Translations under genes and position numbers: made by a program | Part shown: in pieces, positions 19,127 to 27,806 of the stretch | Numbering within the stretch: position 1 is the first letter of the stretch | Layout: each line of letters starts with the position of its first letter | DNA from: CALNZV01 sp942491115 | Lineage (GTDB): Bacteria; Desulfobacterota; Desulfobacteria; Desulfobacterales; UBA5852 | Direction: 5' to 3' | DNA: 64,000 nt | NCBI GenBank assembly: GCA_942491115.1 | Contig: CALNZV010000007.1 | Span: 620,001-684,000, forward strand | The notes under the pieces: model-generated | What the model saw: the letters and a program-made list of their open reading frames with translations, nothing else | Database searches by the model: none | What the model was told of the DNA's origin: nothing

Positions 19127-19609
19127 CTGCCTTGACCTCCTTTTTCTTAAAGTCGTAAGTAAAACTCACGCGATGCTAATACACCAAAGATCGAAAGTCA
19201 ACGGTATCGAAGTAAATAATGGAGATTTTTCGGTAGGGTTTCTCAGAAAAACGACAAGAGGAGATCATCTTCCTCATAACCGACAATTTCATGGGGGAAA
19301 ACCACTACTATCGCTATCAACCATGCGCGTTCAGACAGAGGAAGAAGCGATTGATTGCCGACAGAAACCATCCAGGCTGATGATACTCCCTGGGGAGGGG
19401 ATACCGTCTCCGGGGTCGACATCCGCTTTGCGGTTTTCCCTGGAGGTAGAATCATAGGGATGGCGGAACCGCTTGACAGGCTGGCCGGTAGCCATATAAC
19501 GCTGTTGAACGCCCCCATGACGGCTTCTGAACCGTTCATGCCTGTCCACCATAAAAAATATCGATGCGGCGGGCCTTCAGGAGTCCCCGAAGAAAGCAGA
19601 ATAGCCACC
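19127..19609. other. Divergent intergenic region upstream of histone-like gene and helicase
   Basis: About 480 bases between two divergent genes. Both strands carry open frames of 70-120 codons, but none has a ribosome site or protein-like composition, and the long N-terminal extension of the helicase frame (from 19355) lies here. A candidate minus-strand promoter is listed separately. Confidence 0.4.
19173..19201 (-). promoter_or_regulatory. Candidate sigma-70-type promoter of the histone-H1-like gene
   Basis: On the minus strand: TTGACT, a 17-base spacer, then TAGCAT, about 45 bases upstream of the start codon. The -35 matches 5 of 6 and the -10 matches 4 of 6 positions. Confidence 0.4.
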
Positions 19610-21538
19610 ATGCGAATTCAGTATGAACGAGATCTCAACGCCCGACAGCTCGAAGCGGCCACCCACACCCATGGGCCGCTGCTTGTGATCGCAGGAGCAG
19701 GAAGCGGAAAGACGCGCACCCTCACCTACCGGGCCGCTCATTTGGTTGAAGCCGGCATACCGCCCGAGGCGATTCTCCTTCTGACCTTCACTCGAAAAGC
19801 ATCGGAGGAGATGCTGCGGAGGGCATCGGCGCTATTGGATGCCCGATGCCGAAAAATCGCCGGCGGCACCTTTCACTCTTTTGCAAATCTGATTCTGAGG
19901 CAACAGGGGCATCGGATCGGTTGGGACAGATCCTTTATCATCATCGATCGATCCGATGCGGAAAACCTGGTGGGGATGGTAGTGAAAGAGTCCGACATCC
20001 GCCCCGTCTATGGGTCATTCCCCAAGAAGAAAACCCTTTTGGACATGTTCAGCAAAAGCGCAAACAAGTCGCAAACCCTCGACGAAACCCTTCTTGACGA
20101 CTATCCGCATTTTCGCCACCTGACTGACCCCATTCAGGATGTCTTCAATGCCTACACCGCGGCCAAGAGGGAACAGGGATTCATGGACTACGATGATCTG
20201 CTGATCAATCTGAAGATGCTGCTTGAAAGCGACGAGGAGGTTCGAAACGCCCTCCATCTCCGGTACCAGCACATCATGGTCGATGAATACCAGGACACCA
20301 ACCGCGTTCAAGCCGATATCGTTGTGTCCGTTACCGGACCGCACCAGAATGTCATGGTCGTGGGAGACGATTCCCAGAGCATTTATTCGTTCAGGGGGGC
20401 GAATTTTCGAAATATCATGGACTTTCCCAATCTCTTCCCGGGCACCCGTATTCTAAAGCTTGAAGAAAATTATCGGAGCACCCTTCCCATCCTCTCCGTT
20501 ACGAATGCCATCATCGACCAAGTGACTGAAAAATACCCCAAAAAACTCTTTTCAAAGCGTGCCTCAGGTCGACAACCGACACTGCTTCACGCCGGATCGG
20601 AAAATAGTCAGTCTCGCTTCGTCGTCGACAAGGTCTTCGAAATGACGGGTCAAGGGGTATCGTTGAGCGACATCGCAGTCCTATTCAGGGCGGGATTTCA
20701 CTCATTCGATTTGGAGGTGGAACTGGCGAAGGAGGGTATTCCGTTCGTGAAATACGGAGGCTTCAAATTTACCGAGTCGGCCCACATCAAGGACGTGATC
20801 GCCCATATGAGGCTGCTGCTCACTCCCGGTGACAAGCTGGCCTGGTACCGGGTGCTGCTGTTGATAGACAAGATCGGTCCCAAGAGCGCCCAGCGGATTT
20901 TCGACGCCGTCAGCGCTCTCGGCAACGGCCACAAGGGACTGTTGTCGGCGGACATTGGCAAACGGCCCACCCCCGGGCTGCAACGGCTGCAAGATCTCCT
21001 GGCCGGCATCGATTACCCGGGAATGACACCGATTGACATCGGCGAAACCATCCTGGATTACTACCTGCCCATTCTCAAAGACCGTCACGACGACTATCCG
21101 AAGCGACAAAAAGATCTTGAACAGCTGATCCTCCTTCTGGAACGATACGGCAGTCTGGAGGCATTTCTGGCCGACATGGCCATCGAACCGCCCACATCCA
21201 GGTATGAGGACTCCCTTGCGGCAGCCCCCCGGGACGAGGATCACCTCGTGCTGTCCACCGTCCATTCGGCGAAGGGCCTCGAATGGCATACCGTAATGAT
21301 TTTGTGGGCCATGGATGGTCGGTTTCCGTCCCAGTACGCCATGGAAACCCAGGAGCAGCTCGATGAAGAACTTCGACTGATGTACGTTGCGGCCACCCGG
21401 GCGAGGACAAACCTATTCTTCTTGTGTCCCGGGCAATTCTACGACCGAACCACGGGTACTTACCTCAGCCGGCCGTCCCGATTCCTTGAGGTGATATCGG
21501 AGTCACTACTTGAGCGGCGGTCTGGTGATCTCTGGTAA
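19610..21538 (+). CDS. UvrD/PcrA/Rep-family superfamily 1 ATP-dependent DNA helicase
   Basis: A 642-residue 3'-5' DNA helicase. Motifs in order: Q motif (LNARQLEAA), Walker A AGAGSGKT at 28-35, motif Ia TFTRKASEEML, Walker B DEYQDTN, motif III GDDSQSIYSFRGA, motif IV ENYRS, motif V VHSAKGLEW, and motif VI YVAATRAR. The ATG at 19610 begins exactly at the conserved N-terminus; the frame is open 85 codons further upstream, but that extension is not helicase-like. It is shorter than E. coli UvrD (about 720), lacking much of the C-terminal extension. Likely roles are repair or replication restart; I cannot tell UvrD from Rep or PcrA orthology. Confidence 0.9.
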   Translation: MRIQYERDLNARQLEAATHTHGPLLVIAGAGSGKTRTLTYRAAHLVEAGIPPEAILLLTFTRKASEEMLRRASALLDARCRKIAGGTFHSFANLILRQQGHRIGWDRSFIIIDRSDAENLVGMVVKESDIRPVYGSFPKKKTLLDMFSKSANKSQTLDETLLDDYPHFRHLTDPIQDVFNAYTAAKREQGFMDYDDLLINLKMLLESDEEVRNALHLRYQHIMVDEYQDTNRVQADIVVSVTGPHQNVMVVGDDSQSIYSFRGANFRNIMDFPNLFPGTRILKLEENYRSTLPILSVTNAIIDQVTEKYPKKLFSKRASGRQPTLLHAGSENSQSRFVVDKVFEMTGQGVSLSDIAVLFRAGFHSFDLEVELAKEGIPFVKYGGFKFTESAHIKDVIAHMRLLLTPGDKLAWYRVLLLIDKIGPKSAQRIFDAVSALGNGHKGLLSADIGKRPTPGLQRLQDLLAGIDYPGMTPIDIGETILDYYLPILKDRHDDYPKRQKDLEQLILLLERYGSLEAFLADMAIEPPTSRYEDSLAAAPRDEDHLVLSTVHSAKGLEWHTVMILWAMDGRFPSQYAMETQEQLDEELRLMYVAATRARTNLFFLCPGQFYDRTTGTYLSRPSRFLEVISESLLERRSGDLW

Positions 21539-21627
21539 CGCCCCTGGGGGGCTTGTCGATGGACGAGGACGACAGGGAATTTCGGCGCCCGCTGGAGGCC
21601 AATTGGGAAGTGAGGAACCCGGGGAGG

Positions 21628-21867
21628 CTACTTGATGAACGCCCACCACACGAACCAGACCAGTCCTCCGCAGGCGGCAACGGCAAGGAGGTAGCCGGGG
21701 GCATCGAAAGGCTTTTTGGCCCAACCGACCGAATCGACCTCACCGATTCGTTTCCCGCAGGCATCGCAGCGAACGGCGTCGACTTTCAGATAGGTATAGC
21801 AATACGGGCATTTTTTGGTTGTCACCGATTTTTCGGATTTAACCATCGCTTTTTTTTTCTTCTTCAT
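21628..21867 (-). CDS. Small zinc-ribbon membrane protein
   Basis: A 79-residue protein with a Lys-rich N-terminus, a four-Cys zinc ribbon (CPYCYTYLKVDAVRCDACG), and one C-terminal membrane helix (YLLAVAACGGLVWFVWWAF). The ATG at 21867 has GGAG 6 bases upstream. It is 50 bases downstream of ppiD on the same strand and may be cotranscribed. Similar zinc-ribbon plus one-helix proteins are common in this phylum; the function is unknown. Confidence 0.72.
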   Translation of the reverse strand: MKKKKKAMVKSEKSVTTKKCPYCYTYLKVDAVRCDACGKRIGEVDSVGWAKKPFDAPGYLLAVAACGGLVWFVWWAFIK

Positions 21868-21917
21868 AGCGATCTCCAATCGGATGAGGCTCACCGGCAC
21901 CAGCCGGTCGAACGGCC

Positions 21918-23807
21918 CTATTCCTGGAAAGCCGCCTCGATGACGATATCGCTGCGCTGTCTTGCATCATCAAGCCAGGATCGGAATACCGTGGCTTGCT
22001 TCTGATTGAGAAGCTGTCGTTTCACGTCCTCGGAATCGTTTTCGAAATCAGCAGCCTCAGGCTTCCGGCGATCAATTAGATGGATCAAGAAGACGTTATT
22101 CTGACCCTGAACGATATCATCGAATAAGGGATTGCTCTCGGAAAGGCCGAAGGCCGCATCGCTGAAAGCCGGTTCCGTTCCGATGGCAGGAACGGGATCC
22201 CTTCGTCCGAAAAACCCCGTTTCGATCAGGTCCTTCCCCGCCGCCGACGCTGCTTCGCCCAGGGTTTTCCCCGACGAAATCATCTCCAGGTATCGGCGCG
22301 CCTCGCTTTCGGCCTTTTCTTTCTTTTTGCGTGCAAGCACGTCTTGGACGACCCGGTCACGAACGGTGTCGAACGGTGGCACTTCTGATGGCTTTCTTTC
22401 CATCAGTTGGAGCAGATAGTAATTGCCGGAAAGTTCCTCCACCTCGCTGTATCCCCCATCCTCCAGATCAAAGGCGATGGCGGCGAACCGGTCGGCATCG
22501 CCGACGCCTGATGGGCCAACCCGGTCGAAGAAATCCGTCTCCTGCAGTGATTTGCCGACGGATGATGCAATCATGGGGAAATCGTCGCTGTCGTATGTCG
22601 CGTCATAGGCGGCAAGGGCATCCTCGTAAGCGGCAAGTTTGGCCTTGCGGTCCGACAGGATACCCCGAATCTGCGGATCGGCGTCCTCGACCGAGAGAGT
22701 GGTTTCGGGGCGTTTCTCTTCCACCTTGATGATATGCCACCCGAAAGGGGTTCGAACCGGTTCGCTGACGTCACCGGGCGCCATCGAAAAGGCTTTTTCC
22801 TCGAAAGGCTGTACCATGGTTCCCCGCTCGAAGGTCCCCAGAAATCCTCCAGTTTCTCGGGTCGGACCTTCGGAGTAGGTCTTGGCCATCTCCGCGAAAT
22901 CCTGCCCGTCGATCACCTTTAGATAAATATCTTCGGCCTTTTTGCGCACCGAGGACACCGTCGATTCGTCTGCGTCCTCGTCGACCTTGAATAGAATATG
23001 GCGAGCCTGAACGGATTCTGGCTTTTTGAACGCATCCAGATTTTCCTCGTAGTATTCGTCGATCTCCTCCTTGCTGACGGTAATGCCGGATCGATAATCA
23101 TCCACACTGAATACCAGATATCTCGCCTTGACCATGGGTTGGGTGTTGTAGTCATTCTGATTCGATTCAAAATAGGCCGTCATTTCCTCCTCAGGGACGG
23201 TTTCGACCTCATAGTCGTCCGGTGAAAAAACAATATATTCCACATTCACGGTAGCATTTTGCCAGTTGAACCACTCCCTTGCCTCCCCGTCGGAGACCTT
23301 CGCGCCTTCGGATATGAAGCGGCTCAATTTGCGAATCAGAAGCTCCTGTCGCGTGGCGATCTCGAATGACTCGGGGGTCATCCGATTGCTGGCCAGCACC
23401 CGGTTGTACTGCTCGGCATTGAACACGCCATTCAGTTGAAAAGCCGGGATACTGCGGATGGCCTCAGCCAATTCTTCGGTGCCGACAATCATCCCCATAT
23501 TCTCGGCCTCATCCACAATCACACTTTCGTCCACCAGCTTTCTGACCGCCTGGCCCTTTGGATTGAGCAACCGGACCATCTCGGCATTCAACTCGCCCCC
23601 GAATTGCGCGCGAATCCGGTCCAGAAGATTTTGGTATTCCCTTTCATACGCCTCTATACTGATGGGTTGTCCGTTGACGACGGCGACTCGGTTGGCCCTG
23701 TCGGATTGGTTGGTGCCGACCCCCCAGAGAACGAAGACGATGATGATCACCCCGAAAAGAATTTTGATAATGAGGCTTCCTGCATTGTTGCGCATCGAAC
23801 TGAGCAT
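21918..23807 (-). CDS. ppiD: Membrane-anchored peptidyl-prolyl isomerase/chaperone PpiD (SurA_N plus parvulin domain)
   Basis: A periplasmic folding factor anchored by one N-terminal helix (IIKILFGVIIIVFVLWGVG), acting on proteins leaving the Sec channel. The 629-residue protein has a SurA_N-like region (VAVVNGQPISIEAYEREYQ), then a parvulin domain (VQARHILFKV, GGFLGTFERGTMVQPFEEKAF, PFGWHIIKVEEKRP), then a second degenerate parvulin-like half. The ATG at 23807 has a GGAGGAAGG 7 bases upstream. Length matches E. coli PpiD (623). Confidence 0.93.
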   Translation of the reverse strand: MLSSMRNNAGSLIIKILFGVIIIVFVLWGVGTNQSDRANRVAVVNGQPISIEAYEREYQNLLDRIRAQFGGELNAEMVRLLNPKGQAVRKLVDESVIVDEAENMGMIVGTEELAEAIRSIPAFQLNGVFNAEQYNRVLASNRMTPESFEIATRQELLIRKLSRFISEGAKVSDGEAREWFNWQNATVNVEYIVFSPDDYEVETVPEEEMTAYFESNQNDYNTQPMVKARYLVFSVDDYRSGITVSKEEIDEYYEENLDAFKKPESVQARHILFKVDEDADESTVSSVRKKAEDIYLKVIDGQDFAEMAKTYSEGPTRETGGFLGTFERGTMVQPFEEKAFSMAPGDVSEPVRTPFGWHIIKVEEKRPETTLSVEDADPQIRGILSDRKAKLAAYEDALAAYDATYDSDDFPMIASSVGKSLQETDFFDRVGPSGVGDADRFAAIAFDLEDGGYSEVEELSGNYYLLQLMERKPSEVPPFDTVRDRVVQDVLARKKKEKAESEARRYLEMISSGKTLGEAASAAGKDLIETGFFGRRDPVPAIGTEPAFSDAAFGLSESNPLFDDIVQGQNNVFLIHLIDRRKPEAADFENDSEDVKRQLLNQKQATVFRSWLDDARQRSDIVIEAAFQE

Positions 23808-24045
23808 TGGAATTCCTTCCTCCGGTGAAAGAGGCCTTTCGGCGGCATCAGATGGCCGCATGGGTTCGAACCAAAAGCCGACAGCAGTCTTTGAGCCCCA
23901 CTCCCCAGGTACCGCTACCGGCTGATATCGTAAACGTTCTTAATAGGTTTAAGGGGGTCGGTTTGTCAATAGCCGCGCCGCCGGAGGCCATCCAGAAAAT
24001 GCCTTGACAGCAAGCCCATTGCCTGCTAACAAGCGGACTTCTCTT

Positions 24046-24121
24046 GGGGCTGTAGCTCAGCTGGGAGAGCGCATGACTGGCAGTCATGAGGTCAGGGGTT
24101 CGATCCCCCTCAGCTCCACCA
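24046..24121 (+). tRNA. tRNA-Ala (anticodon GGC)
   Basis: A full cloverleaf: acceptor GGGGCTG with CAGCTCC, D arm GCTC/GAGC, anticodon stem CATGA/TCATG with loop CTGGCAG (anticodon GGC), T arm AGGGG/CCCCT with TTCGATC, discriminator A, and an encoded CCA (24119-24121). Confidence 0.97.
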
Positions 24122-24152
24122 CTCCGACACAATCCCATCCTTCATATACCGG

Positions 24153-24198
24153 CGGCCGGAAGTCGCTTTTCAGCGGCGGCCGGCTTCCGTTCTTTTTG
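24153..24198 (+). terminator. Terminator-like hairpin after tRNA-Ala
   Basis: CGGAAG and CTTCCG pair across a structured GC-rich loop, followed by TTCTTTTTG. It begins about 30 bases after the tRNA. Confidence 0.6.
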
Positions 24199-24326
24199 CT
24201 CCAGGCAGCGCGACACCATAAGCGGCGGTGACCCCTGTGAAAACATCCACCGAGGCTCTATCCCTTGAGATGGGGTCAGCAGCGGTGACCGACCACACTC
24301 CAGTGGACCGGCCGCTGTCCCAGTGT

Positions 24327-27300
24327 CTATTTCAAAATTTCCCGTATCTTCGAGTAGAGTTGCTCCGATTCGAATGGCTTCTGTAGAAATCCGTTCCCGC
24401 CTCGACGAAGAATGGTGGTCGCCTGACCCTCGATGCTGTAGCCGCTGCAAAGAAGGACCTTTACGTTCGGATCGATGGCTTTCAGCCGATCGAAAACCTC
24501 TCCACCGTTCATACCCGGCATGATGATATCCAGGATCACTAATTCGACCCGCCCCCGATGTTCGGTAAAAATGCGGAGAGCCGACTTGCCGTCGCCGGCC
24601 GACAGCACCGTGTACCCCACACGCTCCAGCATGATCTTGCAGGTTTTGAGGATTGCCGGCTCGTCATCGACAAGCAGGAGGGTCTCCGTGCCCGTCTGGA
24701 TGACACTGCCAGCATCCTTTGGTCCCTCTACCGGCCGATCGGAAGCCGGCAGCGAGATGGAAAAAGTCGCCCCTTTCCCCGGCGCGCTGGTCACATCGAT
24801 CAGACCGCTGTGGTTTTTGATGATGCCAAACACCGAAGCCAAGCCCAATCCGGTGCCGGTGCCAATCTCCTTCGTGGTGAAAAAGGGCTCGAAAATGCGC
24901 TGCCGGGTGGTTTCGTCCATACCGATGCCGGTGTCGCGAATGGAGATCTTTACAAACCGACCGGGTCTGATATCGTGGGGAGTCAGATCCTCTGGGCCCA
25001 GCATCACGTTTTCAATTTTCAGAAACAGATCGCCCCCGTTGGGCATTGCCTGCCAGGCATTGATATAGATGTTTAACAGCACTTGTTCGATCTGTTTCTG
25101 ATCCATGACCACGGGCCAAATCCGTTCGGCAAAATCCTCATGAATTGTGATTTCCTTCCGAGTGCGCCCGAACATCTGGGATGTGGCTCGGACAAGGGTG
25201 TTGGGATCCGTCGGCTCGGCCAGGTACTTGCCACCCCTAGCGAACCCCAGCAGTTGACGAGTCAGTTTGGCACCACTTTCGACACACTCCTGGATGCTTC
25301 TGACGTTTTCCAACAAATCGCTTCCCGGTTCAAGATCGAGCAGCATAACGGACACATTTCCCTGTATCCCCATCAGGAGATTGTTGAAATCGTGGGCCAC
25401 CCCGCCGGCAAGGGTTCCAAGCCCCTTGAGCCGCTGGGCCTGCTGAAACCGATCTTCGAGGCGCCGCCGCTCCCGTTCGGCCTCGACCATTTCGGTCACG
25501 TCGTGGACCAGGCCCCGGTAGCCCAAGGGGAGGCCGCTGTCGTTTTGCAACATTGATGCCGAGAGGGCCAGGATCCGATGGGTGCCGTCGTCTCGGGTGA
25601 TCTCATAGTCGGCCATTTTCACCGGCTCCCTGTCTCTCCTGATTCGTCCCAAAAACGCCCGCAGGCGTTTGGCGGAGTCGGGGCTCGCATTGACACTGAA
25701 TTCCGTGCCGATCAACGCGGAGCAATCACCCCCCATGATTCGGCACAGAGAGTCATTGAAAAAGGTGAAACAACCGTCGAGATCGGTTTCGAAGTATCCT
25801 TCTTCGATATCTTCAAGAATGGTGCGGTATTTCTCCTCGCTTCCACTGAGTGCCGTTTCGGTCTGCTTGCGCTGTTCGATTTCTTTCAGAAGCTGACGAT
25901 TGGTTTCCAGGAGATTGACCGTTCTCTCCTTGACGAGCTGCTCCAGGCGTTCCCGATATTCGGCAAGTTTGTCTTCCGCTTTTTTTCGGTCGTTGATCAC
26001 CCGAAGAGAGCCGGTAATTTTCTGAGGCCTTCCGTCGGCGCCTCTCACCAGCACGGCATTGATAGAGCACCAGACGTCATTGTCGGACCGATCGCTCATG
26101 ACGACCTCGTAGTCGGACACCTTTCCGTTCTCCAAAAACCGCTGCATCAGCGGTTCACGATCTTCCGGAATCTTGTAGAGCTCCAGTACCGACCGGTTCA
26201 GCAGATCCGTGCGTGAATACCCCGTGTAGCGCTCAATGGAGGGACTGATTTCGAGTATGGTTCCGTCGATACTGGTCTCGTAGTAGATGTCCTGGATATT
26301 CGCGAAAATTCCCTTGTATTTCTCACGGCTTTCCCTCAGTGCGGCCTTCATCTGACCAAAAGACTCTGCGGTTTCATGGATTTCACGATAGATGGTCAAG
26401 GTGTTGAAGCGGCTCTCGAAGTCCTTTTTCTTGACGGCCTGAACCTCCCGCTCCAGATTCCCCATGGGGCGAATAATGCCCCGGGCCAACCATAGGCCGA
26501 ACAGGGTTGCCGCCAATGAGGCGAACAGGGTCACCAGGATGTTGTGGAACCGATTGTCTTTGATGGGCCCGATATAATCGTCTTCGGGCAGATAGACGCC
26601 AATGACCCAAGGCCATAAGTTGTCGGGGAAGGGAGTGAACATGGCATGATAGAGCCGCCCATCGTCCTCGAATTCGGCAAACTGGGCCGCCTTGATCACG
26701 ATCCGGCCTTTGGCGTCGACCTGCCAATTGACGGACCCGAACGCTTTTCTGGCCAACGGGTCGTCCAATTCGCTGATTTTGACGAGTCGATCCGGCTTCC
26801 CGTTGGTCTCCCCGCTGAACCGCAGCATATCGATATCGGGGAACGCAATAACGTCCCCGTTCCGGTTCAAGATAAACGCACGCCCGCTTTTTCCGATCCG
26901 CATCTTGCCGATGAAGGTGGACAGTTGGTCGATTTCGATATCGACGCCGACCACCCCGTTGAGTCGTTGGTCCGGGGAGAAGGTCGGGCCGGCGATGGTG
27001 ATACCCGGCTTCCGGGAAGTGAAAAAGATGTATGGGTCGGTCCAGACGATCCGTTCTTCATCGACCGCCCCGATATACCAGGGGCGATCTCTTGGGTCGT
27101 AGGGGTCATCTTGGATTTGGGTCGACGCAATCCTTTGATGCTCGGCATTTCTCCAAATCAGGCGGGTTTGTTTCCCGGAAGCCGATTGGACGGTGATCTT
27201 GGTTCGAAATCCCCCGTCCACTTTGCTGTTGTCTCGCCTGACGTCAAAGAAATCCCCGTTGGGCTCCCCGAAGTAGATTCCCGCAAACTGAGGATTGACA

Positions 27301-27593
27301 TTGAGCTGATCGAAAAAGTATCTCTCGAGGTCAACATACTGGTCGGGGTTTTTTTTACCGACCACATTGGCCGACAGCAAACGCCTGGTCAGATGCGCCG
27401 CCCCTTGGGCGTTGGCCAGATGCTTCTGGGATTGCTCCATGGCGAGATCGGCAATATTCTCCATGATGTCTCGAGCGTGAGCCATCAGGACCTTCTGGGA
27501 TGACAGATAAGCAGTGGAAATGGTCGAAATCTGGGTGGCCCATATCATGAGGAGAAGCCCCGATATCAGGGCCCAGCGAATGGATATTTTCAT
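24327..27593 (-). CDS. Hybrid sensor histidine kinase (dCache-HAMP-PAS-PAS-HisKA-HATPase-REC)
   Basis: A 1088-residue membrane sensor. Helix 1 (about 7-27) and helix 2 (about 350-370) bracket a large periplasmic double-Cache domain containing PRDRPWYIGAV and VVGVDIEIDQL. After a HAMP segment come two PAS domains joined by a coiled coil (LEQLVKERTVNLLETNRQL). The phospho-acceptor is His734 in GGVAHDFNNLL; the ATPase has DTGIGMD and GTGTGLGLASV. The C-terminal receiver starts near 969 with Asp1022 in ILDIIMPGMNGG. No separate response-regulator gene is adjacent, so the output partner is elsewhere. It is divergent from the acyl-CoA synthetase. The ligand is unknown, though dCache domains commonly bind small organic acids or amino acids. 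Confidence 0.92.
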   Translation of the reverse strand: MKISIRWALISGLLLMIWATQISTISTAYLSSQKVLMAHARDIMENIADLAMEQSQKHLANAQGAAHLTRRLLSANVVGKKNPDQYVDLERYFFDQLNVNPQFAGIYFGEPNGDFFDVRRDNSKVDGGFRTKITVQSASGKQTRLIWRNAEHQRIASTQIQDDPYDPRDRPWYIGAVDEERIVWTDPYIFFTSRKPGITIAGPTFSPDQRLNGVVGVDIEIDQLSTFIGKMRIGKSGRAFILNRNGDVIAFPDIDMLRFSGETNGKPDRLVKISELDDPLARKAFGSVNWQVDAKGRIVIKAAQFAEFEDDGRLYHAMFTPFPDNLWPWVIGVYLPEDDYIGPIKDNRFHNILVTLFASLAATLFGLWLARGIIRPMGNLEREVQAVKKKDFESRFNTLTIYREIHETAESFGQMKAALRESREKYKGIFANIQDIYYETSIDGTILEISPSIERYTGYSRTDLLNRSVLELYKIPEDREPLMQRFLENGKVSDYEVVMSDRSDNDVWCSINAVLVRGADGRPQKITGSLRVINDRKKAEDKLAEYRERLEQLVKERTVNLLETNRQLLKEIEQRKQTETALSGSEEKYRTILEDIEEGYFETDLDGCFTFFNDSLCRIMGGDCSALIGTEFSVNASPDSAKRLRAFLGRIRRDREPVKMADYEITRDDGTHRILALSASMLQNDSGLPLGYRGLVHDVTEMVEAERERRRLEDRFQQAQRLKGLGTLAGGVAHDFNNLLMGIQGNVSVMLLDLEPGSDLLENVRSIQECVESGAKLTRQLLGFARGGKYLAEPTDPNTLVRATSQMFGRTRKEITIHEDFAERIWPVVMDQKQIEQVLLNIYINAWQAMPNGGDLFLKIENVMLGPEDLTPHDIRPGRFVKISIRDTGIGMDETTRQRIFEPFFTTKEIGTGTGLGLASVFGIIKNHSGLIDVTSAPGKGATFSISLPASDRPVEGPKDAGSVIQTGTETLLLVDDEPAILKTCKIMLERVGYTVLSAGDGKSALRIFTEHRGRVELVILDIIMPGMNGGEVFDRLKAIDPNVKVLLCSGYSIEGQATTILRRGGNGFLQKPFESEQLYSKIREILK

Positions 27594-27806
27594 GGTGCCA
27601 GTGATCTCCGGTCTGGTGGCGGCGTGGGCATTGGCCGGACAGTTGCAAACCCGGCAGTGTTGGGGCCAGATGGTGAGTGATTACTATAGAAGAAAATGGG
27701 GTGTCAACCGATGGCGGCAACACCCGACCGTATCGGGCGGCATGACCGACCACCACCGGCAAAAGGCTGATGAGTGCGGCCGGTATTCTCCGGAGGACCA
27801 TCCACC

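Noticed and set aside
19355..19609. N-terminal extension of the helicase frame
   Set aside because: The 85 extra codons do not resemble helicase and precede the conserved Q-motif start at 19610.
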